NCBI GenBank assembly: GCA_017451225.1
Contig: JAFSPZ010000029.1
Location: forward strand, 1-61,562
Direction of reading: 5' to 3'
DNA from: Muribaculaceae bacterium
GTDB taxonomy: Bacteria; Bacteroidota; Bacteroidia; Bacteroidales; Muribaculaceae
Length of the DNA: 61,562 nt
Within the stretch, counting starts at the first letter, position 1, and each line of letters starts with the position of its first letter. The notes beneath the pieces were generated by a model, which ran no database searches, had not been told where the DNA came from, and was given only the letters and a program-made list of their open reading frames with translations. The position numbers and the translations under genes are program-made. Positions 26,465-32,602 of this stretch are shown here, in pieces.

Positions 26465-27901
26465 CTATTGAACAGGCCTTATTGCCATGAGTCGGTCGAA
26501 AGTGTCGGTTTGGTCGGCGATGATTTTGCCCTCGTCGAGAAGCACGTAATGTGCCATGCGTCTGCCATCGGCAGTTGGGGTTGATGTCCAATAGTAGCCG
26601 TATCGGCCTATGTTTTGCATATTGATGCCGTCGTCGCTCCATCCTGCCAGTGGCATGAAGATGCAATTGCCATTAGGTCCAGTGACCACATATCCCGCTG
26701 CTCCGTCGCCTGCATTGCGGAATTGCCACTTGCAGCGGTTAATGAGTTCTCGAAACTCCTCGATTGTGGGCATTCTCCACTTGCCGCCCCATCGCTTGCT
26801 TGCGAAGTCGATGTCGGTGCCGCTAATCGCCTTGGTGGGAACTGGCTTGTCTTGTGGCCAGTATTTGTCGAGCCCTCCCCACTTGGTGATGTCGGTGGTA
26901 TCGCCCCAGGCATAGTAACTACCCACGAAGTTGACCGACGGGTGATTGGCTCCCATGTTCATACGACTCCACTTCACGCTGAGCCCCAGGTCGACAGCGA
27001 TGGAGTCGGGGATGTTGCCTGGAGTGACCGAGTCGGGCAGGAGGTAATAAATATCGGAAAGAGAGATTGTGGAAAATACGAAATTGGCTGGTAGCTTGCC
27101 TGTGTCGACCACATATCCTTGAGGCAATTTTTTGCTGTCGGCTTGCTTTTGTCTGTTTCCCCACAAGAAAGTTGCTGCGATAGCGGCAAGAGCCACTAGC
27201 GCCATTGCTGCTGGCATGAGCCATCGCAAGTGATTTTTCTTGTGTGCGGCGGTGAATTCTTGGTGCAATGTGTGCGCTGAGTGGTATTTCCCCTGTTGGC
27301 AACGCTTAATCACCTTGTTGAACTTGCGTGGTAGCTGTAGCGCACTCAGCAGGAGGGCAAGAGCTGAGAAATCGGTTTGAGCTTCGGTGGCATCGGGCTC
27401 GAAATCGATGATTTTCACGCGCGAGCCGTTGTGGGTGATGAGTACGTTGCTAGGCTTGAGGTTGCCGTGCGTCACACCCTTGCTCATGTAGTAGCGCACA
27501 GCCTCTACAAGCTGGGTGGCGATATCCTGACGAACTTCGACAGTGGGGTCGGATGCTATAAATTTGTCAAGACTTGTGCCGTCGACCCATTCTTCGATGA
27601 TGCATCGCCCCTCCATGGTGGGAACTTCTTGCTGGGCTATCATGCGCACGATGCTTGGGTGCCACAGCGTCATGCCGCGCTCAAACTCGCGGTCGAGCAG
27701 CTGCTGCGCCTTGTTGCGAGGCTCAAACTGCGGGTTGACGCCTTTCACGACCCACCATTGTCCAAAGCGTTTCACCCGCTTTAGGCACAGCCATGGACGT
27801 TGACAAGGCAGGTCACTGAAGTCGGTGAATTGTGCTCCTATGTCGCCCTCCATGGGCTCAAAAAAGCTTGATGAGTTGTAAATGTTGCTACCGTCTTGCA
27901 T
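26465..27901 (-). CDS. Transmembrane pseudokinase with FISUMP domain
   Basis: 478 aa from an ATG. It has the same plan as the following kinase: kinase-like fold (about 30-215), helix (about 227-247, LRWLMPAAMALVALAAIAAT), FISUMP domain (about 300-475: VDLGLSVKWSRMNMG, RWGGKWRMPTIEEFRELI, VVTGPNGNCIFMPLAG, GYYWTST). The catalytic motif is HGN (145-147) instead of HRD, the magnesium motif is DFE (166-168) instead of DFG, and the activation segment with APE is gone. K53 and the KPSN residues remain. It should be catalytically dead and may bind ATP and control the adjacent active kinase. It has its own -7 box (27928-27921) and an inverted repeat upstream. Confidence 0.85.
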   Translation of the reverse strand: MQDGSNIYNSSSFFEPMEGDIGAQFTDFSDLPCQRPWLCLKRVKRFGQWWVVKGVNPQFEPRNKAQQLLDREFERGMTLWHPSIVRMIAQQEVPTMEGRCIIEEWVDGTSLDKFIASDPTVEVRQDIATQLVEAVRYYMSKGVTHGNLKPSNVLITHNGSRVKIIDFEPDATEAQTDFSALALLLSALQLPRKFNKVIKRCQQGKYHSAHTLHQEFTAAHKKNHLRWLMPAAMALVALAAIAATFLWGNRQKQADSKKLPQGYVVDTGKLPANFVFSTISLSDIYYLLPDSVTPGNIPDSIAVDLGLSVKWSRMNMGANHPSVNFVGSYYAWGDTTDITKWGGLDKYWPQDKPVPTKAISGTDIDFASKRWGGKWRMPTIEEFRELINRCKWQFRNAGDGAAGYVVTGPNGNCIFMPLAGWSDDGINMQNIGRYGYYWTSTPTADGRRMAHYVLLDEGKIIADQTDTFDRLMAIRPVQ

Positions 27902-27920
27902 ATAAGATTGTATTTGTGCT

Positions 27921-27928
27921 CAAAGTTA
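27921..27928 (-). promoter_or_regulatory. -7 box of the pseudokinase-kinase operon
   Basis: TAACTTTG on the minus strand predicts a start about 13 nt before the pseudokinase ATG. The -33 position lacks TTTG and instead falls in the first arm of a 15-bp inverted repeat, as expected for a regulated promoter. Confidence 0.6.
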
Positions 27929-27942
27929 CTCATATTTTTGAT

Positions 27943-27987
27943 TATAGCGCGCTGAGAACTATTTTTTTCAACTCTCAGCGCGCTATA
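27943..27987 (-). repeat. 15-bp perfect inverted repeat upstream of the pseudokinase
   Basis: TATAGCGCGCTGAGA (27943-27957) is repeated inverted at 27973-27987 around a 15-nt T-rich loop. On the minus strand no T-run follows, so it is a poor terminator for the preceding lipoprotein operon. It overlaps the -33 region of the kinase promoter, so an operator is possible. Confidence 0.7.
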
Positions 27988-28014
27988 AAAGGGATTTTTA
28001 TACCAAGTGTCTTA

Positions 28015-28497
28015 TTAAGGCAACTTGTTGACAGCGTTTCTTACATCTTCTTCGGTTGGTGCAAGATCGTTTGCAATCTTTTTGAAAGTCGAAGTGACTG
28101 TGCCTTCTTTCACCTTAATCTCGTTTTTGCTCTTATAGGTTACAGTGAGTTTGAAACCGTCATTGCTCTCGAGTTCCAAAACGTTCTTGGATTTAGCATG
28201 CCCTTGCATATAAATAACATTGTCGTTATATACATCATAGTAATAGGCCTCACAATGTGGCATACAGTATTGATCGTAGCCTTGTATACCAAGAATATAG
28301 TCATGGATTTGTCGCCCACCAGTTAGCTCTAATCTATAATAGAAAATGCCGCTATTGCCAGCATCGTTCTCTGAATATAGATTGACACCCGAAGATGCTT
28401 GTTGTACACTGTGTTTGCGTTTCTTGGCGCTCATTTCGGTTGTAGCACAGGTACCTAGCACCAGCACTGCCAAAAGGATTGTAAATAGCTTTTTCAT
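28015..28497 (-). CDS. Small secreted protein B of the duplicated cassette
   Basis: 160 aa from the ATG at 28497. The frame is open to 28557, but that would overlap the upstream gene, and the ATG starts an obvious signal peptide (MKKLFTILLAVLVLGTCATT). The first 30 residues are almost the same as those of the small secreted protein at 29321-29725 (MKKLFTIFLAVVVLGTCATA, both followed by xMSAKKR), while the mature parts differ clearly. The mature region is polar with beta-type segments (KLTVTYKSKNEIKVKEGTVT). No known motif is seen. It is last in a five-gene run and lies 29 nt after a BACON/DnaJ lipoprotein gene. Confidence 0.7.
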   Translation of the reverse strand: MKKLFTILLAVLVLGTCATTEMSAKKRKHSVQQASSGVNLYSENDAGNSGIFYYRLELTGGRQIHDYILGIQGYDQYCMPHCEAYYYDVYNDNVIYMQGHAKSKNVLELESNDGFKLTVTYKSKNEIKVKEGTVTSTFKKIANDLAPTEEDVRNAVNKLP

Positions 28498-28526
28498 GAT
28501 TGTTTGTTGTGATAATAATTTTAAAA

Positions 28527-29312
28527 TTACTGTCCAGTTCCGCCGCAGTCGGGGCACTTGATGCGTCCAGAGCCTTTTCTCCAGACACTTCCAGCATCAG
28601 TTGTCCCATCCCAATTGCCACCGCATTTTTCACAAGGTTGTTCGGAACCTACGATATCTCTCATTTCCGGTGCTACATAGACGTGTACTAAGCCTTTTCC
28701 ATTGCATTTGGGGCAGGTTATTTTGCCGCTGCCGCCGCATCGCTGGCACACGTTGCCCTTTTGAGTCGCATAGATTGTAGCGCTTTGGTCTTCGCAGGTG
28801 AGTTTTATCTCACCTCGCTTGGAGCCGGCTTCGTTGGCTGGAGCGGTAACTGAAAGTGTGCCGTTGTCGTAGGTGGCAGTGAAGCCCTCAGGAGCCTCGA
28901 CTTGCGGACTTCCGTCAGTGTCAATTGCAATTGTCTGTGTGCCACCTTCTTTATCAAACTCGACCTTGTCGCTTGCGGGAGTGATGTGAGTGCACTTGGT
29001 AGCTTGCTTCACATGGATGGTTGCTGTCACATCATCTTTTCCAGCGAGAACAATGTCGCCTTCGCGTGGGGCGCCGGTTTCGTTGCGCGCGGTCCTAATC
29101 AGGATCATGCCTTCTTGCGTTTCGGTAGTCACCCAATCGGGACAGTCTTTCACGCTCCAACTGCCGTCGGCAGTGACGCTCACGTTTTCTTCTCCACCCC
29201 CAATGGGGAACGAGATACTATTTTTGTCAACACAGATGTTGTTGGCTCCATTGCATGCGCTGAGAAAGAACATGAATAAAAAAGCCCAAAGTAAAAATAA
29301 TTGCTTCTTCAT
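28527..29312 (-). CDS. BACON-BACON-DnaJ-zinc-finger lipoprotein B
   Basis: 261 aa. The lipobox is FLSAC (Cys 20). Two BACON-type Ig-like domains follow (about 25-100, VDKNSISFPIGGGEENVSVT with SWSVKDCPDWV; about 101-184). The C-terminal 70 residues hold four CxxC motifs of DnaJ zinc-finger type: CQRCGGSG, CPKCNGKG, CEKCGGNW and CPDCGGTG. In DnaJ this domain binds two zinc ions and unfolded protein in the cytoplasm. Here it sits on an exported lipoprotein, which is unusual. BACON domains bind glycans or mucin-like ligands, by family knowledge. It is a close paralogue of the gene at 29762-30523 and is paired with a small secreted protein. Confidence 0.8.
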   Translation of the reverse strand: MKKQLFLLWAFLFMFFLSACNGANNICVDKNSISFPIGGGEENVSVTADGSWSVKDCPDWVTTETQEGMILIRTARNETGAPREGDIVLAGKDDVTATIHVKQATKCTHITPASDKVEFDKEGGTQTIAIDTDGSPQVEAPEGFTATYDNGTLSVTAPANEAGSKRGEIKLTCEDQSATIYATQKGNVCQRCGGSGKITCPKCNGKGLVHVYVAPEMRDIVGSEQPCEKCGGNWDGTTDAGSVWRKGSGRIKCPDCGGTGQ

Positions 29313-29320
29313 TTTTGTGG

Positions 29321-29725
29321 TTAATTAATATTTTGATTTAATTGAACATCCTTCTTATCCCATACTTTCCCTCTGAAATATCCATAAGGCACAGTTTTAG
29401 TTGAATAGAAATATCCATCAACTATTGTGTAACGATCGGGATCTTCTTTTTCCCACATGACAACCCGGCCGTCGCTCTTCATCTCGCCCACAAGGTTCAT
29501 CTCATCTTGTGGACTTTCAAGCTCCGCTTCAAGCCGATTTCCATTGCTGGACTCAATAAATAATTTAAAATAATTGTTAGAGAAAAACTGACCCATGTCG
29601 TTGGGGTTTTTAATGACTGTTCCGCTTGACGAGCGGCTTTTTGTGCGCTTTTTGGCACTCATGTCGGCGGTGGCGCAGGTGCCCAGCACCACCACTGCTA
29701 GAAAGATTGTAAATAATTTTTTCAT
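29321..29725 (-). CDS. Small secreted protein A of the duplicated cassette
   Basis: 134 aa. The signal peptide (MKKLFTIFLAVVVLGTCATA) is nearly identical to that of the small protein at 28015-28497, followed by a basic Ser-rich linker (MSAKKRTKSRSSSGTV). The mature domain (about 45-134) is beta-rich and charged (NRLEAELESPQDEMNLVGEM, then KSDGRVVMWEKEDPDRYTIV). No known family is recognised. It starts 36 nt after the stop of lipoprotein A and ends 8 nt before lipoprotein B, so the order lipoprotein-small-lipoprotein-small reflects duplication of a two-gene unit. The mature parts of the two small proteins have diverged much more than the lipoproteins. Confidence 0.7.
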   Translation of the reverse strand: MKKLFTIFLAVVVLGTCATADMSAKKRTKSRSSSGTVIKNPNDMGQFFSNNYFKLFIESSNGNRLEAELESPQDEMNLVGEMKSDGRVVMWEKEDPDRYTIVDGYFYSTKTVPYGYFRGKVWDKKDVQLNQNIN

Positions 29726-29761
29726 GATTGTTATTGTTTTTTAAAGATGAAATAATTCTTT

Positions 29762-30523
29762 TTAGTGACCAGTGCCACCGCAGTCGGGACACTTAACGCG
29801 ACCAGAGCCCAATTTAAGGCTGCCATCATCTTTGCCCGAGCCACCACAGTCACTACAACCATAGTCATCCTCCCAGTCATCAGAGTAAGCATGAGTGACA
29901 TATCCTTTACCGCCGCATGATTTACATTTCACCTTTCCGGTGCCTCGACAGGTGGGACAGATGCTGCCTTTTTGAGATGCATAGATTGTAGCACTCTGAT
30001 TGTCGCAGGTGAGTTTTATCTCTCCACGTTTGGCTCCTTCCTCGTTAGTAGGAGCAGTCACTGAAAGCACACCGTCGGCAAAAGTGGCAGAGAATCCATC
30101 AGGCGCCTCGACGTTGATGTTGCTACCGTCGGTGTCGATGTTAATGGTCTCGGTTCCACCTTCTTTTTCAAACTCCACCTCGTCGCTTGCAGGGGTGATG
30201 TGAGTGCATTTCGAGAATTGCTTGACGGTGATAGTTGCCTCCACGTTGCTCTTCCCTTGCAGGACAATATTTCCTTCGCGCGCAGCGCCTGTCTCGTTGC
30301 GCTCGGCTTTGATAATGATTACGCCTTCCTGTGTCTCGGTCTTCACCCAGTCGGGACAGTCCTTTACGTTCCAGCTGCCGTCGGCTGTGACGCTTACATT
30401 CTCTTCGCCACCATCTATGGCAAACGAGACACTGTTTTTATCAACACTGATGCTGCTGGCTCCTCCACATGCGGTTAGAATCAGCAATAGTAAAGTTGAA
30501 AGTGAAAATAATAAATATTTCAT
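29762..30523 (-). CDS. BACON-BACON-DnaJ-zinc-finger lipoprotein A
   Basis: 253 aa. The lipobox is LILTAC (Cys 19). Two BACON-type domains (VDKNSVSFAIDGGEENVSVT with SWNVKDCPDWV; then HITPASDEVEFEKEGGTETI) are followed by a DnaJ-type zinc finger with four motifs (CPTCRGTG, CKSCGGKG, CSDCGGSG, CPDCGGTG). The sequence is highly similar to the lipoprotein at 28527-29312 across BACON domains and fingers; the spacer between the second and third Cys pairs differs most (here YVTHAYSDDWEDDYG). Outer-surface or periplasmic location is inferred from the signal. A redox or zinc-dependent role in folding exported proteins is one possibility; glycan adhesion is another. Confidence 0.8.
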   Translation of the reverse strand: MKYLLFSLSTLLLLILTACGGASSISVDKNSVSFAIDGGEENVSVTADGSWNVKDCPDWVKTETQEGVIIIKAERNETGAAREGNIVLQGKSNVEATITVKQFSKCTHITPASDEVEFEKEGGTETINIDTDGSNINVEAPDGFSATFADGVLSVTAPTNEEGAKRGEIKLTCDNQSATIYASQKGSICPTCRGTGKVKCKSCGGKGYVTHAYSDDWEDDYGCSDCGGSGKDDGSLKLGSGRVKCPDCGGTGH

Positions 30524-30539
30524 AAATATAAATATATGA

Positions 30540-31214
30540 TTATCTTATTATCACTGCATTATCACATCTGTTAAATACGCCAGGTGCAATATAAGCATTT
30601 TTATTTTGCACATAGACATGACGAAGATTTCTACAACCTTCAAAAGCATTGTCTATAATATTAATACATGATGAGGGAATAACAACTTCTCTTAGTGAAG
30701 TGCATTCATAAAACATACCTTGAACAATACATTCTAGAGTGTTAGAAATAGTGACTTCCTTTAAATTTGTGCAAAGCATGAATACATTTATGCCAAGAAT
30801 GTTTACAGAGTTGGGTATAACAATTGAAGGCAACTTTGTACATTCAATGAATGCACTGGTGCCTATTGCTGTTACTGAGTTAGGTATTGAAACATAAACT
30901 AAGTTTCTGCAATTGTCAAAACCATGACTGCCAATAGACTCGACGGTGTTAGGTATAATTACTGAAGTGACCTCCATACACCTTTGAAATGCCGACCTGC
31001 CTATAGCGGTTACAAGATAGTTTTTCCCATTATATTCTACTGTTTGGGGAATAACAATATCACCACGATATTTTACTCGGTCGGAATGTGTAACAGAAAC
31101 AGTTGCGCCACAACTGTTTATATCATAGGCAATACCATTTTTTATAAAATCTTCGGCATTACTGCTGAGATTAAATAATAGTGTAAAAGTTAGGATAGAA
31201 AGAATTTTCTTCAT
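30540..31214 (-). CDS. BspA-like leucine-rich repeat protein, secreted
   Basis: 224 aa. A signal peptide (MKKILSILTFTLLFNLSSNA) is followed by a short lead domain and about six BspA-type repeats of about 23 residues (TSVIIPNTVESIGSHGFDNC, LVYVSIPNSVTAIGTSAFIE). Unlike the large LRR genes elsewhere in the window it has no dockerin, cohesin-like or Por sorting tail, so it is probably periplasmic or released. It is A+T-rich and is the first protein gene behind the promoter at 31540-31571, with BACON lipoprotein A following after 16 nt. BspA repeats mediate protein binding. Confidence 0.8.
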   Translation of the reverse strand: MKKILSILTFTLLFNLSSNAEDFIKNGIAYDINSCGATVSVTHSDRVKYRGDIVIPQTVEYNGKNYLVTAIGRSAFQRCMEVTSVIIPNTVESIGSHGFDNCRNLVYVSIPNSVTAIGTSAFIECTKLPSIVIPNSVNILGINVFMLCTNLKEVTISNTLECIVQGMFYECTSLREVVIPSSCINIIDNAFEGCRNLRHVYVQNKNAYIAPGVFNRCDNAVIIR

Positions 31215-31224
31215 GATTGTTTTA

Positions 31225-31534
31225 AGTTAAATCGTTCAAAATATTTATAAATAGAAGCGAGGTGCGAGCCTTGTTTTTTGCGTCGTGGGCTTGTGGGCTC
31301 TGGACTGCCTGGTGACCACGAGAAAAACAGCTCACACCTCTATGCTGGTGCGCCACAGGGTATTGCCTATGTAACGAATCCTTGCTTGTAGAGGGCGGCG
31401 TCAGTTTCTCATTCCGTGTCACCTAAGTGAATTGTCCAGATTCACAAGCCGTGGAATGGGAGCTAAACGCTTCCTTGAAAAAATGTATATGCGATGGTGC
31501 TTTCAGCCGCTCTTGGCACTACGTTTTGCCACCG
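31225..31534 (-). ncRNA. Structured non-coding RNA or long 5' leader, class unknown
   Basis: Starting from the minus-strand promoter at 31571-31540, about 300 nt are untranslated and strongly folded. Hairpin 1 nests two stems: 31410-31415 with 31453-31458, enclosing 31427-31432 with 31440-31445. Hairpin 2 is an 82-nt imperfect rod: 31259-31264 with 31335-31340, 31266-31269 with 31330-31333, 31273-31278 with 31323-31328, and 31284-31288 with 31316-31320. Composition is more G+C-rich than the flanks. I see no tmRNA T-arm, SRP GGAA loop or RNase P core. A 6S-like RNA, or a leader controlling the LRR/BACON operon that begins 10 nt further on, remain possible. The 3' end is uncertain. Confidence 0.5.
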
Positions 31535-31539
31535 CATTG

Positions 31540-31571
31540 CAAAGTTAGGGAAAAAACTCCAAACGGGCAAA
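31540..31571 (-). promoter_or_regulatory. Consensus promoter of the structured RNA / BACON operon
   Basis: On the minus strand TTTG (31571-31568), a 20-nt spacer and TAACTTTG (31547-31540) match the Bacteroidetes consensus perfectly. Confidence 0.8.
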
Positions 31572-31702
31572 CATTTTTCTATAGTGTGAGCTGCTTCATC
31601 ATCATTATAATGGTTGTCTGCAGCATCCTCGTGGTAGCAGTGGCAAAATTATAATTATGATGTAATAAAACCTTATCCTTTAGAGTCCTTATTTGGGAAA
31701 GT

Positions 31703-31733
31703 ATTGATAAGTTGAAAAAAAGTTGTAATTTTG
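31703..31733 (+). promoter_or_regulatory. Promoter of the HTH regulator gene
   Basis: ATTG (31703-31706), a 19-nt spacer and TAATTTTG (31726-31733). The start would be near 31740, with a leader of about 70 nt. Confidence 0.7.
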
Positions 31734-31808
31734 CAGTCAGACGATGTCGGACGCAGAATAGGATGAAAAATTCATTTTATCCATTGTCTCGTCAACTAAT
31801 AAAACATA

Positions 31809-32390
31809 ATGGTCAAAGAATCTATAATAATATCCGAAATTAAGATTCAACTTCTTGCGCTTCGCAGTCAGGTTGAAGAGAAGGTGGGTAGGGCGCTACG
31901 TCTTCCGAGTGACTTTGAACTACTTGCTCGCAATGTTGCCGAAGTTACTGGTGAGCACATCTCTACTAATACCTTAAAGCGCTTGTGGGGATACCTTGAG
32001 GGTTACCGCACAAGCCGCCGCTTCACGCTCAATGTGCTTTCACGATATGTGGGATTTAGGGATTGGGAAGACTATTGCATGAATTTATACCAGAATGCTT
32101 CGTCTCAGATTTTTGACACACAGCACATTGACAGTGAGAGTCTGACAGTCGGTACTAAACTCACTCTTCGTTGGCATCCCGACCGTGTTGTGAAATTAGA
32201 ATATAGGGGTGACAACGAATATGTAGTGCTTGAGTCGCATCGCGCTAAGCTCACCGCTGGCGACACATTCAAATGCCAGGGTTTTGTTCCTGGACAGCCA
32301 TTGGTTATCAATGGGTTATTACACAAAGGTATAGACCATCCCATTAATTATATATGCGGCAAGCAGGGTGGGATTGAAGTTGTTGTTTAA
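31809..32390 (+). CDS. Bacteroidales-type DNA-binding regulator (putative)
   Basis: 193 aa. The N-terminal half (about 20-95) is helical with a likely helix-turn-helix: LPSDFELLARNVAEVTGEHI followed by STNTLKRLWGYLEGYRTSRR and LNVLSRYVGFRDWEDYC. This block is familiar from uncharacterised Bacteroidales proteins. The C-terminal half (about 105-193) is a beta-barrel-like domain (GTKLTLRWHPDRVVKLEYRG) that could bind a ligand or protein. It is transcribed divergently from the structured RNA and BACON operon, so it is a candidate regulator of that locus. The role as transcription factor is inference. Confidence 0.6.
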   Translation: MVKESIIISEIKIQLLALRSQVEEKVGRALRLPSDFELLARNVAEVTGEHISTNTLKRLWGYLEGYRTSRRFTLNVLSRYVGFRDWEDYCMNLYQNASSQIFDTQHIDSESLTVGTKLTLRWHPDRVVKLEYRGDNEYVVLESHRAKLTAGDTFKCQGFVPGQPLVINGLLHKGIDHPINYICGKQGGIEVVV

Positions 32391-32602
32391 TGCTAATGCA
32401 CGATTCACAATGTAGAGCTAATTGAGATGCACAGGTTTGCGTGCTGTATTCTTTTTTCGTTTCTTTTATCTTCTCTTGTTTCCCTTAATTAAAAACCCCC
32501 GTTGGATTATAATAAAATGGTGGTAATTTTCGTTATTTAATTTAAGGCGGAGAGAGCCTTTTTTAAAAAAGAACCATTTAATTGAAGAGACACATACTAT
32601 AC

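Larger units (their letters stand above)
31215..31808. other. 594-nt intergenic region with divergent promoters and structured RNA
   Basis: No protein gene is supported. It contains a minus-strand consensus promoter (31540-31571), a hairpin-rich stretch (31225-31534) read from it, and a plus-strand promoter (31703-31733) for the regulator at 31809. A 66-codon minus-strand frame at 31222-31422 overlaps the hairpins and looks non-coding. Confidence 0.7.

Noticed and set aside
28527-30523. BACON/DnaJ gene pair as an assembly duplication
   Set aside because: The two copies differ throughout, including spacer lengths in the zinc finger and the whole mature part of the small proteins, so they are true paralogues.
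31259-31340. Hairpin as SRP 4.5S RNA or RNase P RNA
   Set aside because: No GGAA tetraloop with the SRP asymmetric loop and no RNase P conserved core were found on either strand.
31222-31422. 66-codon minus-strand frame in the structured RNA
   Set aside because: It lies across both long hairpins, is rich in Ser, His, Gln and Lys without a fold, and has no good start. It is more likely a chance frame in an RNA gene, though a conserved-peptide test would settle it.
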